DNA of 64,000 bases, from the NCBI GenBank assembly GCA_001972305.1, contig BDDD01001634.1:132457-196456 (forward strand), in the 5' to 3' direction. The stretch comes from Cephalotus follicularis. Its lineage: Eukaryota; Streptophyta; Magnoliopsida; Oxalidales; Cephalotaceae. Shown piece after piece: positions 1-12,192 of the stretch; position 1 is the stretch's first letter, and every line of letters starts with the position of its first letter. A program made the position numbers and the translations under genes. The notes below the pieces were generated by a model, which was not told where the DNA came from, did not search any database, and saw only the letters and a list, made by a program, of their open reading frames with translations.

Positions 1-959
1 AACACTCAAAAACGCCATAACCGACCTTAAAATCCTTCAACCAGTCCATTGGTGGCCATAACTCGCCGTGACTCGCTGTGAAACGCGCTGTCACGGCCGG
101 CCAGTGAGTTCAACTCACTGAGTTGACTCGCCAGTCGTCCTCAGCTCCGGCCACCACCATAAAACGCATCACAACCACCAGACAAACACGTCTAAGCCCT
201 TAACTCACCGAGACTCGGCGCACATTGTGTGGTCATAGGCGGCAGCGAGTTGGCTCCACTGAGTCAACTCGCCAGTTCGAATCCGGCCGTTTCCATCCGA
301 ATGGCACCTCAACAGTGGTCAAAACGGGAAGAGCTAGCCTTCTAGATGAAGATCAACACCATCCGCGATGCTAACCAGCGGCGAAACGCACGGTAGAGGC
401 GAAAACGTCAGGGAAGGATAAGAGAAAAAGAAGGAAAAAAAGGAAGAGGAAGGAGGAGTTACCGTCCGGTGGAGGTCCTGGGCTGACCGCCGTGCTTTCC
501 CGGTCCGGTGGCTGGCTCCGGCGCTCTCTCCCGATATCTCTGTCGGTCTCTCTCCCAATCTCTCTCTCTCTCTCTCTCTCTGGCGCGCTCCCGAGTCCCC
601 TAGCGCGTCTGTCTCCTCTTTCACGCATGGGCGCCTTATGCGCTCGTGTGTTCTCCTTCTCCCTTATTCATTTGCTTCCTTCTCGGTATTTACCAGCCAA
701 AATACTAAGGCATGGGTCCCGTTTAATCCGCAAACGGAAATATTAATTATCCGAACGGGCACAAAAATAATCGCAATAAAAATGCGAACATAGGGACTTA
801 TTGTCGCGAATTAAAAATGGGCTTTATTAATCATTTTTGGCCTTATGATTTGCGGCTCCAATATGCGATGCCTTTTATTAATTCGGGATCCATCGGCTCA
901 ATACGGCCATACACTGTGCCAATATTAAAATAATTATTTATAAAATTCGGGGCCTTACA
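1..959 (-). repeat. 3' LTR (partial) of the minus-strand Tekay-like element
   Basis: This is the LTR part next to the polypurine tract; its right end TTACA abuts the tract at 960. It matches 7285-8179 of the paired LTR. It holds a (CT)n run at about 559-581 and TGACTCA-type palindromes near 105-130 and 260-275. The small reading frames here are low-complexity and not genes. Confidence 0.85.
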
Positions 960-960
960 T

Positions 961-973
961 CCTCCCCTCCTTA
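961..973 (-). other. Polypurine tract
   Basis: On the minus strand this reads TAAGGAGGGGAGG directly beside the LTR start, the usual plus-strand primer of this clade (AAGGAGGGGAGAA in the other copies here). Confidence 0.8.
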
Positions 974-3279
974 GAAAAATCTCATCCCGAGATTTCCTAG
1001 GTTATATCATGTGAGGGTAGAATGTCTTCGTTTCTTTCTCGCGTCTCATACAACTTTCTCAAGCTTATAGCATTATCATCCTTTAACCATGTGGTCCACG
1101 ACCGTATAACCCGTTTCATCATCCTTCGACGTCCATATCATTCCAAAACCATCTCTGAACATATATTTATGTACATATATATGAGTTCTCCTCAAACTCG
1201 TATCCGTCCTTAGCTCTAACGGCTCATATGGTAGCACGTGAGAAGGATCTGGATAATACATTCTGAGTATTGAGGTATGAACACCTTATGAAATACATGA
1301 TCTTCCCGTGTGAGTTCTGCTAATGACAGAAGTCCATTCCAACTGTTATCTCTATCCATCACGCTTATGTGATGCCACCCTGATCTAGGGCATATATACT
1401 ACCTTATATGGTAGGTTCCGATCTCGTAGGGTGAGTGGTGAGGCAAGCCTATAGGATACTGTGCCCACTCTCTCTTCATGTCATTCCACCAAATTGAATT
1501 ACAGATCTCGATACATCTTGCTAATCGCCGGATGTAGTGAGAAACTGGAGCGATAAGTTTGTAACTATAGCTCCTCCGTTGGCTTTTCGTTGTAAAGGGC
1601 ACAAACTCTGCCTTGGGATTTTATCAACTCATCACCACGAATTGAGAATTCTGGTATGAATCCGTCTTGATCGTGTAATGTAGCCTTAAGAAATTCACCA
1701 CCCATTCCTTGAGCTTCTCAATTCTATCCATCAACCATGGTCGTGCTTGAACTTAGGAGACCGTCAAGCAAGCTAATCGGCGACCTAAGGCGTCTGCAAG
1801 CATATTAGCATCGCATGGTTGACATTGGATCTCACAGATGTAACCATTGAGCAGCTCCATACACTTTCTTTGTTTCATATTTAAATCCTTCTAAGAGAAA
1901 GGATGTTCGGACCCTTGTGATTTGTGAAAACCGCTACTTTGTACCGCGTAGACAGGGTCTCCATTGGCGTAGCGCACGGCTAACGCTGCAAATTCTAGGT
2001 CGTGAGTGGAAAAACTCATTCCTGAGGCTCCAACTTTCCTTAAGACAAAGGGGCTCATTCCCCAAACAATCTCAAAACACAATTCGCACCATTCCCTAAG
2101 ACATCACTATATACCATGAAACCATCATTGCTCTTAGGTAAAACCATGATTGGTGCAGATCTTAGACGATGTTTTAACTCTTGGAAGCTCCCTTTACCAC
2201 TGTCATCTTTTACATCCCGTCTTTCTGCGTTAATCGAGTCAAAGGTGTGGTAATCCGTAAAAATTTCTTGACAAAGCGGCGATAGTAACCCGCTAAGCCT
2301 AAGAAACCACAAACTATTGTCACGTTCATCGGCCATTCCCAATCCTTCACTGCTTCTATACTTGTTAGGTTCACAGACAAACCGACACTGGTCAACGTGA
2401 ACAAGGAAACTACCTCCAATAACAAAACTCCATACTTGCTGAATTGGCATACCACTGGCAATCTCGCAAGACCTGCTGTGTTTAGTACAACCACTTCCCA
2501 TGGCATTCCACAAGCTTGGAATGCACCAACACATCATCGAAGGAGACTACGATGATATGGTCAAGATATGGATTACACACCCCTTCCATAGAGTTTGTGA
2601 ATGTAGTAAGGAATTGATCATCCCCTTTAACGACACTACGATCCACCCACAAGGTCCATATCGTGACTTGGAGATTGTCGATGATAACACATATCCAAAT
2701 GGATCCATCTCTGTAATCACTTTCTAATTCATCCATCGGCAATAGTAGGAGGTTTTCCGTCATATAGGGTCGGCTATCGTTATAGCGCACGACTCACACA
2801 CTCCTTCAGGATGAATAGATTCTCCCATTGGGGTGTTAACTTACATAACATTCCATAAGGGTTCTGGTTTCACATTAGCATGACATATGAGTCACAAGGA
2901 AATGCATGAACTGAGCGAATCCGGGTCTATAACCGTATCTTTGCCATGCCATAACCATATACCATAAATTGTACAATATACGTCCAGTAGTCAGGGCTTG
3001 TCGACCCTTCCTCTCGGTGCCACATAGATCTACCACAGTCATCTCAGTCGGTGACCTGTTTGCTTCACATGTCATGGCCCTCACTGTCACACCATTGGTA
3101 TATCTCATGGGGTTTCAGAGGGGTTGCCTTTTTGAAGTCGGCCTCCCTAGCAAGTCTAGACTACTTGGCAGCCTCAGAAATGGCCTACTCGGTAGCCTTA
3201 GGTGCTAGCCTAACTAGGGAATCCTTTAAGGATAGAACCCAAGCAAAACCAGAAACTTCATATAAAACAGGACATTTGG

Positions 3280-3465
3280 GCGTCAACACCATCCTCTAGG
3301 CATTGACGTCATCATTGTAGGTGTCAACGTGTAACACTAGTTAATGCACAAAAACGCGAAAGAATGGTCATCGTGTCAACTGCTCACCTCTAGGGTGTCA
3401 ACTCTTCACTCATAAGTGTCGACACTATGAACCAATACGTCGACGTGTTGATCGACAGAGGGGCT
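3280..3465. repeat. GTCGAC-type palindrome array outside an LTR
   Basis: About seven irregularly spaced units (GCGTCAAC, TTGACGTC, GTGTCAAC, GTGTCGACAC, ACGTCGACGTG) lie between RT and protease-linker remnants. The motif class is otherwise found in LTRs, so this may be a scrap of another LTR or a shared element. Confidence 0.55.
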
Positions 3466-4308
3466 GACAAACAAAGGAGAATTCCAGCCAAACTCCTAGA
3501 AACAATCAATCAGATACTATGAACCCTTCTTTAGAGGTAAGGATGTTAACTCACCCGGAACCACGTCCAGGTATTCACAAACAACCAGAACATCCTCAAA
3601 CCTCGGTACCAGTCTCCTGTTCACATAAGCCAGATATCCACTGTAACCTTGTCCCATAAGTCTATCAGCATGAACGGCTGATATCATCTGAACTGGCTGA
3701 TGATCCAAAGTCCCAATAAACTGAAATTGAGACTATCTTGATATATTGAAGGTTACGACCTCCCCGTAACCATTCACATGGGTACAATGTGCTGCTAACC
3801 AATCCATCTGATGTCCATAGGAGGGTTAACTAAACACACAGACTGTCTTCCAACTATACCATTACAATCCAGACCACTACAATCCGTAACGATAGGATCC
3901 GTAAACATATCGTATCCGTATCCATACCTTATCCCTTAGCCATAACCGCACGATCCCTAGCCATACGGTTCATGGTTGTGCGGTCCACAACCGTACGACC
4001 ATAACTGTATAACCAGCCCATACCATAAAACTGTGAGACTAGGTCAAATTGTATGTCCTCGGTAATTCCCGACCGTGGGACTAGTCTAAATGTGGTATGG
4101 TAGTTCCTTTCCTTTTCCATTCCATATCTACTTGTTTAAGAGACAAAGATTCAGCTATCGACTTCACATACCCATAATTCCAAGATACTCCATGTAACAC
4201 TTATCATTCCGCTATTCCAAGTAACTCCAACTATAGCACTTTAACTCAATTAATCAATCTCAATTCCACTAGCCGAGGACCCTATCCTGGCGTATCCAGC
4301 ATAGGACC

Positions 4309-4321
4309 GGCTCTGATACCA
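4309..4321 (-). other. Primer-binding site, initiator-Met tRNA type
   Basis: The minus strand reads TGGTATCAGAGCC a few bases inside the LTR end at 4325. This fixes the minus orientation and the 5' LTR boundary. Confidence 0.85.
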
Positions 4322-5540
4322 AGCTGTCACGCCCCGAACCGCGGGAGTAAACCCCCAAGATCCGGCGCGTGATATACATTCCCTTCAGTCCATTTAGTCA
4401 TATAATTCATACTCCAAAAAGTGCTATAAATTTAAAACTTTAAATCAAAGTCAAATAAGCGGAAGAACCATTGTATAACATCAGCGGAATAATCAAATCA
4501 AAATAAAAACTAACTCTTAAAATCTCCCGGAATTTTGGCATGAAGTATTCGTTTATAGAGCTAAACTCCCTGTAAAAAAAAACTCAATTTATATATCAAC
4601 ACTCCCGAAGGAGGAATCAGCAGTTTATATATATACACGGGCTCAACCCTCAACAATCACAACTAAACCAGTATCATATCATTCTAATGCCTCAAATGAT
4701 GGGCTTGTCCCTGTTTAATACATCAATACACATATCATAAGCACTGCCACATGTCGGCAGGTCGATAGCTGAAATAAAAATCTCTAATATATCCTTAGAT
4801 CTGTCTCTTACACATAACAAGTCTAACATATCAGTACAGTTCATTTATAACTCGAGGCCCTTTTTACAACTCATATAAACAAACTCATATCCTTTACCAT
4901 AAGTAAGACCGTGTACAATAGGGCAAATCAAAATATGCTATAAAGAATCCATCCGTCTCAGCTTGTCTCATTTAATACACTTCATATAAGGAAATCCATA
5001 TACAAGTAACTCCATATACAATTGGCTAACAAAATATGTTATAGAAAACTTGTCCTTCTCAGCTTACCTCGTTACAATCCATCATCTGTGCCTGAGCCTG
5101 ACCCATTCCGCACACAGGGGAAATGGGTCAGCGACAAAATGTCGTGTAGGTATACTATGCTATGCATGCAACAGTATAATGGTGTATGCGTGTAACAATA
5201 TATATCAATGTATGTCATGTAGTGCATCAGCATAATGGTGATATGCGTGCAACAGTATAATATATATATGTATGGTATGTCATGTGCACAAATGACAATT
5301 GCGGACGGCGTCAATATACCAACTGTCCCTAAGCAGTGGTATACTGGGCTGGTCCTAATCACATAAAAGGCCATAGGTCTGCAGACAATCCATATAACAA
5401 TCAATATCAATCATAGGGACAACCAGTCCATAGGTCTGAGTACTACTCTGCTCCTCCGGCCCGAGATAGCACTACCACCGACTACCTACCCTTTTGAGGT
5501 CGTAGCCGAGTGGGGAAGAGATAACGGTGATCACATCATG

Positions 5541-5719
5541 GCTAAGCCGTAAAAATGGTCAGAGCCCACAATGTAGTGGTAAACCCGTAAAAACGGTCAG
5601 AACCCATAGAGTGGTAAAGCCATAAAAACGGTCAGAACCCATAGAGTGGTAAAGCCGTAAAAACGGTCAGAACCCATAGTATAGTGGTAAAGCCGTAAAA
5701 ACGGTCAAAACCCATAGGC
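5541..5719. repeat. LTR minisatellite, about five units of 35-40 bp
   Basis: Units of the form GTGGTAAAGCCGTAAAAACG followed by GTCAGAACCCATAGA repeat about five times with small length changes. The solo LTR at 37127 has a related array at the equivalent place (39010-39148). Confidence 0.85.
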
Positions 5720-6407
5720 ACCGGTAACCTCCAATGATGATGTGATCGAACACCCATAATCCTCGCGATGAAAACGTAGGTTATGGATGGGTTATCTCAT
5801 AGGTCTCAAACAATAATATATATCATAGTTGTACCTTGTAATACTCGTAACCCATAACATATATTTGTTTAAAGGATAGGGACCATTTCATAAAGGATCT
5901 CATAGGATCCACATCCGTCAAATCATATAAAGATCATTTCGTAATCATAAGTCATTTTTCATATCCAATGGCCATTTCGTGTTCATAATCCATTTTGTAA
6001 TCAATTTTTCATATATCATTTGGTTGGTCCCTATTGAAGTTATAACGAATGGAAAGGGAGTCCGAATGGGAGTATCTGCGCCCAGATGTCCCAATGGAAG
6101 CACCTGACCATTCTAAAATCCATAAAACAATGGAGAGGAAGTCCAAATAAGATATCCGCGTCTCGATATCCCAATGGAACTACTTGACCATTTTGAAAAC
6201 CATTTAGAAACCATTTGCGTAAAACTATTTTATTGAGTACTTTCCTTAAAACTTCACTTGAACATCGATTTAGAAATCAAAAGTTATACATAAGGATTTC
6301 CATGGGTTACAATGCCTTAAGGAGGCTTTCTATGGAATCCTGTTGAAGATAAAACCATTTTGGATGGAAAACCATGTAAAACAGTGTGTTTGGGCTGAAT
6401 AGGGCAC

Positions 6408-6620
6408 TAAGCGTCGATGCTTAGCCCCAGGCGTCAACAGTTTTAAAAAGCACAAGTATAAAGCGTCAATGGTTTATTTTAAAGCATAAGGCATTGATTG
6501 TTTGGTTTAACTCATAAGAGCGTTGACTGTAAGTTTAACACATAAAAGCGTCGACTGTAAGTTCAACACATAAAAGCGTCGACAGGTTTAGTTTTGAAAG
6601 CATAAAGCGTCGACGGTTTT
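6408..6620. repeat. GTCGAC palindrome array in LTR
   Basis: About nine units such as AAGCGTCGATGCTT, GCGTCAAC, GCGTTGAC and AAAGCGTCGAC, spaced about 20-35 bp. Three keep the exact GTCGAC core; the others differ mostly by C-to-T or G-to-A at CpG. Confidence 0.75.
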
Positions 6621-6807
6621 GATAGAAAATGTAGTTTGTGAAAGAGTTCGTAAACCAACGGAACTATGTCCGAAACAGTTCAAAGCCTTTTAAAATTCAT
6701 CCCATAGCCCGTGAATTGAGAGAAGGCAAGAATTCATCTTCTCTTAATTCAACGTTGAACCCTTATATCATATGCCATATGCAGTATATATATCCATCTG
6801 TATGCTC

Positions 6808-6834
6808 GTATATATATATATATATATATATATA
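6808..6834. repeat. (TA)n microsatellite
   Basis: An uninterrupted run of about 13 TA dinucleotides inside the LTR. Confidence 0.9.
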
Positions 6835-7154
6835 CACAATCATGCATCCACACAAATACAATTCATACACGTCAATCCATATAATTATTTAGAATGCATG
6901 AATGTAATGCAAGCAATAGTATAACCTACCTCTTAGCAATTGAGCTCGTAAAGTTCGGAAATCCTCTATCCTTGATCGTTTTGCTTATCCTTGATCGTTT
7001 CCTTTATCCTGCATGTACAACACATTTCTGTTACACTCTACGCACGGAAACCAAGAACAGCCGTCATCGAAGCTTCGGCCAGTTTCTGGCCAACTCATTT
7101 AGCTCCGGCGAAACCCAAAAACAGGTTCCACATTGGACGATATGTTCAAAACCA

Positions 7155-7410
7155 TCGGAGGCTCACCGTGACTCATCGTGAAACGCGTTGTCACGGCCGG
7201 CAGTGAGTCAACTCGCCGGTCAACAACAGCTTCGGTCACCACCCAAAATCGCCTCACAATCATCAATTATACGCGTCACTGCCAGAGACTCGCCGTGACT
7301 CACCGTGAAATGCGCTGTCACGGCCGGCCAGTGAGTTCAACTCACTGAGTTGACTCGCCGGTCGTCCTCAGCTCCGGCCACCACCATAAAACGCATCACA
7401 ACCACAAGAC
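7155..7410. repeat. Tandem duplication of about 130 bp in LTR
   Basis: The segment with CTCACCGTGACTC, a GTCACGGCCGG block and GTTGACTCGCC occurs at about 7160-7280 and again at about 7285-7410. The partial LTR at 61-170 has the second unit but only weak similarity upstream. Confidence 0.7.
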
Positions 7411-8179
7411 AAACACGTCTAAGCCCTTAACTCGCCGAGACTCGGCACTAATTGCGTGGACATAGGCGGCAGCGAGTTGGCTCCACTGAGTCAACTCGCC
7501 AGTTCGAATCCGACCGTTTCCATCCGAATGGTGCCTCAACAGTGGTCAAAACGGGAAGAGCTAGCCTTCTAGATGAAGACCAACACCATCCGCGATGCTA
7601 ACCGGCGGTGAAACGCACGACAGAGGTGAAAACGTCGGGGAAGGAGAAGAGAAAAAGAAGGAAAAAGGGAAGAGGAAGGAGGAGTTACCGTCCGTTGGAG
7701 GTCCTGGGCTGACCGTCGTGCTCTCCCGGTCCGGTGGCTGGCTCCGGCGCTCTCTCCCAATCTCTCTGCCGGTCTCTCTCCCAATCTCTCTCTCTCTCTC
7801 TAGCGCGCTCCTGAGTCCCCTAGCGCGCCTGTCTCCTCTTTCACGCACGGGCGCCTTATGCGCCCGTGTGTTCTCCTTCTCCCTTATTCATTTGCTTCCT
7901 TCTCGGTATTTACCAGCAAAAATACTAAGGCATGGGTCCCGTTTAATCCGCAAACGAGAATATTAATTATCCGAACGGGCACCAAAATAATCGTAATAAA
8001 AATGCGAACATAGGGACTTATTGTCGCGAATTAAAAATGGGCTTTATTAATCATTTTGGGCCTTATGATTTACGGCTCCAATACGCGATGCCTTTTATTA
8101 ATTCGGGATCCATCGGCTCAATACGGCCATACACTGTGCCAATATTAAAATAATTATTTATAAAATTTGGGGCCTTACA

Positions 8180-11020
8180 CACTCGGTTGTAGCAAGGTCT
8201 TTTGTTCGGCATCTTAGTATGCCTTCGCAGTTGCTTGATCCGGCTTTGGTTCTTTCGACCCTTACAGGGACATCTGTTGTGATATATGAGTGTTTTTATG
8301 CTTGCCCTTTTGTTTTTGATGATCGGATTCGTGATTCGGATCTTCTTCCTATTGATATGTATGACTTCGATATGATTCTAGGTATGAATTGGTTGGATCG
8401 CCATCGAGCTACGATTGATTGCCACGCTCGGAGGATTTTGTTCGGGGATGTGGATAGACCTGATTTTATTTATCAGGGTTCACAGGCAAGAAAAGAAGTT
8501 AAAGTTATATCTGATTTGAAGGCTCGGAAGTTGGTAGCTAAGGGCGCTGAGGGTTTCTTAGCTGTTGTGAAAGATGTCTCTAAGGTTGAGCCTCACCTTG
8601 AAGACTATCTTGTGGTTCGAGAGTTTTCAGATGTGTTTCCGGAGAAGTTACCAGGTTTGCCACTGCAACGGGAAGTGGAGTTTACCATTGAGCTCATTCC
8701 TGGGGCGGCGCCTATATCTAAAGCACCTTATAGGATGGCACAACTTGAATTACAGGAGCTAAATGAGCAGTTCCAAGAGTTGTTGGATCGGGGTTTCATC
8801 CGGTTTAGTGTTTCGCCATGGGGTGCTTCGGTTCTGTTTGTGAAAAAGAATCACGGTTCTATGAGGCTATGTATAGACTATAGGGAGTTGAATCAGATTA
8901 CTGTTCAGAATAAATACCTTCTACCTCGGATCGATGACTTGTTTGATCAACTCCAAGGTGCTCGGTATTTTTCTAAGATCGATCTAAGATCTGGATATCA
9001 TCAACTTCGGATAAAGGATGAAGATTTGCCTAAAACTGCTTTCCATACTCGGTATGGGCATTATGAGTTTCTGGTGATGCCGTTCGGACTTACTTAAGCA
9101 CTGACAGTTTTCATGGATCTGATGAATCGGGTGTTTCATGAGTTTCTGAATCAGTTTGTGATTGTGTTCATAGATGATATCCTTGTGTATTCAAAGTCAA
9201 AGGAAGAACATGAAGAACAGCTTCGTATAGTGCTAAGTATTTTGAGGAAGAATCAACTTTACGCGAAGTTTTCAAAATGTGAGCTCTGGTTGGAACAGGT
9301 GGCATTTTTGGGTCATGTGGTTACAGCTGCAGGGATTAGTGTGGATCTTGCTAAAGTTGAGGCTATTACTAAATTGCCGAGACCTACCACAGTGACAGAA
9401 GTTAGGAGCTTTTTGCGTTTGGCTGGGTACTATAGACGGTTCGTGGAAGGCTTTTCCTCCGTAGCCTTACCACTAACTCAGATAATGAGAAAGGGAGCTA
9501 AGTTTTAGTGGAATGAAGAACGGGAAGAAGGCTTTGAGAAACTGAAGAATGGTCTTGTGTCGGCACCGATTCTTCGTTTACCGCCTGGATCGGGCGGATA
9601 CCAGATTTATAGCGATGCTTCTAAGTTGGGGTATGTCTTAATGCAGCACGGTCATGTGATAGCTTACGCTTTGAGACAGTTGAAGCCTTATGAAGTGAAC
9701 TATCCTACACATGATCTCGAGTTGGCAGCAGTAGTGTTTGCGTTAGAGATCTGGAGGCACTATCTTTACGGAGAAACTTGTGATGTCTTCACCGATCATA
9801 AGAGTCTCAAGTACATCTTTACACATAAAGAGTTGAATATGCGTCAAAGAAGGTGGTTGCAGCTTCTGAAGGACTATGATCTTAATATTCAATACCACCC
9901 TGGTAAAGCAAATGTGGTAGCTGATGCTCTTAGTCGGAAGAGTTCTGGGAGTGTAGCGGCTTTGCTTACTCAGCCGCAGTTCATAGTGGATATCGAGCGG
10001 CTGGATTTGAATCTGTATGTTCAGGGTTAGGGAGGTTATGCTGCTACGATGAATGTGGAGCCTACTCTTGTATCTCGGATTAAGACAGCTCAGAGTGATG
10101 ATGGTGAGCTTTAGGCCTTAGTCCAGAATGTTGAAGAGGGTAAACAATCAGAGTTTCGTGTGGACGAGCATGGTGTGATATGGTTGGGTACTCGGTTGTG
10201 TGTACTGGCCGATACTTCTATCAGAAATGCTGTTCTGTCAGAGGCACACAGTTTTCTATTTTCTATACATTCGGGTTCTATGAAAATGTATAGAGACTTG
10301 AAAAGCAATTTCTGGTGGAATGGAATGAAAAAGGATGTAGCGGAGTTCGTTGGGAGGTGTTTGGTCTGTCAGAAGGTAAAGATTGAACACCAGTGTGCTA
10401 GTGGTTTGTTACAACCCTTGGAGGTTCTAGTTTGGAAATGGGAGAGCATATCGATGGACTTTGTTACAGGTTTTCTAAGGACTTTCAGAAGGAACGATGC
10501 TATCTAGGTAGTGGTGGATCGATTAACTAAATCATCTCACTTCTTGGCTATCCGAGAGGACTTCTCTGTTGATCGTTTGGCTGAAGTGTTTCAGCAGGTG
10601 ATAGTGAGACTCCATGGGACTCCAGTATCCATTGTTTCGGATAGGGATCCTCGTTTTACTTCGCAGTTTCGGAAAGGTTTCCAGAAGGCTTGGGGTACTA
10701 GACTCAGTTATAGTATAGCTTTCCATCCACAGACAGATGGGCATACTGAGAGAACCATCCAGACTTTAGAGGATATGTTGAGGTCTTGTGCTGTGGAGTG
10801 GACTGGGAACTGGGATGAGTATTTGAGCTTGGTATAGTTTGCCTACAATAATAGTTGGCACGCTAGTAACCGTATGGCTCAGTTTGAAACTCTGTATGGG
10901 AGGAAGTGTCGAGCTTTGACATGTTGGGATGAGGATGGAGAGCGAGTTATCGAGGGACCTGAGCTACTGCAGATCACTACTGAAAAAGTGGCAATATCAA
11001 GGGAGAGATTGAAGGCAGCT
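8180..11020 (+). mobile_element. Ty3/gypsy pol fragment, plus strand
   Basis: The piece starts inside the protease ([17 protein letters not shown] at about 8367) and runs through RT, RNase H and integrase. RT motifs include [29 protein letters not shown] and [12 protein letters not shown] at about 8800-9200. RNase H shows [24 protein letters not shown] and [18 protein letters not shown] at about 9600-9950. The integrase zinc finger ends FVGRCLVCQKVKIEHQ near 10350 and the core shows FHPQTDGHTERTIQTLEDML near 10720. Gag and the protease start are absent because the neighbouring minus-strand LTR is inserted here; the right end is cut by the LTR at 11021. It is probably Tekay/Del-like, but the chromodomain end is missing. 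Broken at about six to eight places. Confidence 0.9.
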
Positions 11021-12192
11021 TGTCACGCCTCCGTTTTCCAAGTGGACAACATTAAAGTGGTAAGGCAATCAACACAACATAATTCAGCTTATGCAATATA
11101 ACGTAAAAACAAAAAAGTCTTCAGTAGTGGAAGCAATATCATGAAGCAAGCTGAAATAAAATATGTATCATGCATCCCATACTACGTGATACGCACAGAG
11201 TTTATATAAAACCCAACATCATTGTCGATCGCCCATAAACGGAGCGTGATGATACAGTACGAAATAAAATAAACCCAAGTTACAATAATCCAGTTTACAT
11301 AGTCCTTGTTTAGTAATCCAGTACATAAAATTAAGAGAAACAACTCAGTCTTCTCTTTAAGTCTCCTTGCGTGCTCCATGTAAAAAACCCATTTCATCAA
11401 TCTGTTACAGTAGGGGGTTAGCCTTTGTCCTCACTCGGGTAAGTAGAAAAGCTCATGTATACAGTTCAAGGTCAAAGGTAATGCGTATCATGAATGAATG
11501 CATAGTGATGCAGTATGACATGTAATTTTTCACAGTAATCATATCTCCGTATGTACATATAAAAATATAGACATGTTCACAGTACAAGTATAACCTTATA
11601 GGGTTATATCAAACACAGGTAGTAAGTGTGTCCCCAAAAGGAACCAGACAAGCAGGTCGTCATAACCGTCGCCACCTCCTGGCCCCAACGTCATGCATTC
11701 TTACCCCATCCCTGTTTGCGAACGGTTTGGAGCAAGTCCTCCGTATGTTGCTTAGCACGGCGGCTAAACCAACAGCAGGTTACTAGCACAGCGGATGAGT
11801 AATCAAGAGCTTACAATCACAGTTCAATACAAGTCAAGCAACAAAATATGATTACTTGATCAAAATATATTTATTTAAAATATATTACCAATTATCAGGT
11901 TGTTATAAGTTGTAATACTTAAAAAAGTACATTTCTCCGTCTTTGGGAATACTCCCCCAGTCATTTGAAAATATAAGTTTATATTTGTCAAATATACATT
12001 TTCTTACCAAAAATGATTATAATAATCATGCAAGTTTTCCAAGATGGTTAATACATTCAGTAATCAACCACAATCAATTTACAGTACAGTAGCAGTTCAA
12101 ATGCAGGGAAAACATATGCTCAGAATGCACCTAGGGTTGTTGGTAATTAACCTAGGCCTATCACCTTCTCTAAAGGTTCAATTTCTACTGTA

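Larger units (their letters stand above)
960..4324 (-). pseudogene. Decayed pol of the minus-strand Tekay-like element
   Basis: Minus-strand remnants appear in the expected order. A protease-to-RT linker with a VVCEYLDVVP motif lies at about 3517-3708, RT pieces including FDDVLVHSK at about 2482-2790, RT thumb and RNase H pieces (LRLSGLL, VYSD) at about 2055-2537, and an integrase zinc-finger piece (WWNDMKRE) at about 1399-1602. No gag with a zinc knuckle is seen where it should be; 3895-4020 instead carries short GTATCC/CATAACCG repeats resembling LTR sequence. Broken at more than ten places. The family is assigned from motif order and neighbours, not from a full domain. Confidence 0.75.
1..8179 (-). 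mobile_element. Ty3/gypsy (Tekay/Del-like) LTR retrotransposon, minus strand, cut by window edge
   Basis: On the minus strand the element reads 5' LTR (4325-8179), initiator-Met-type primer site (4309-4321), a 3.4 kb internal region, a polypurine tract (961-973) and a 3' LTR (1-959, incomplete because the window begins inside it). The LTR starts TGTAAGGCC and ends GTGACA. Positions about 61-959 and 7285-8179 match closely, roughly 95% by eye, suggesting insertion within the last few million years. The internal region is short, has no recognisable gag and only decayed pol, so the copy is broken many times and may be a non-autonomous derivative. It sits in the protease region of the plus-strand gypsy fragment that follows. 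The left target duplication lies outside the window. Confidence 0.85.
4325..8179 (-). repeat. 5' LTR (3.86 kb) of the minus-strand Tekay-like element
   Basis: The boundary at 4325 is set by the primer site and that at 8179 by the TTACA end shared with 959. In LTR reading order it contains a pyrimidine-rich start, a partial tandem duplication with TGACTCA palindromes (7155-7410), a GTCGAC array (6408-6620), a minisatellite (5541-5719) and a conserved TTTTTTTACAGGG box near 4563-4575. The same LTR family occurs as a solo copy at 37127-40779 on the other strand. Confidence 0.85.

Noticed and set aside
334-746. Overlapping open frames on both strands (again at 7561-7966)
   Set aside because: They are translations of the CT-rich LTR start; Arg/Glu or Ser/Leu low-complexity, present in both LTR copies and without any domain.
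4303-4322. tRNA-like sequence at LTR borders
   Set aside because: These are primer sites complementary to the 3' end of initiator-Met tRNA, only about 12-18 bases; no tRNA gene fold around them.
8219-9097. Candidate host protein gene
   Set aside because: The 292-residue frame is a gypsy protease-RT segment with family motifs, not a host gene.
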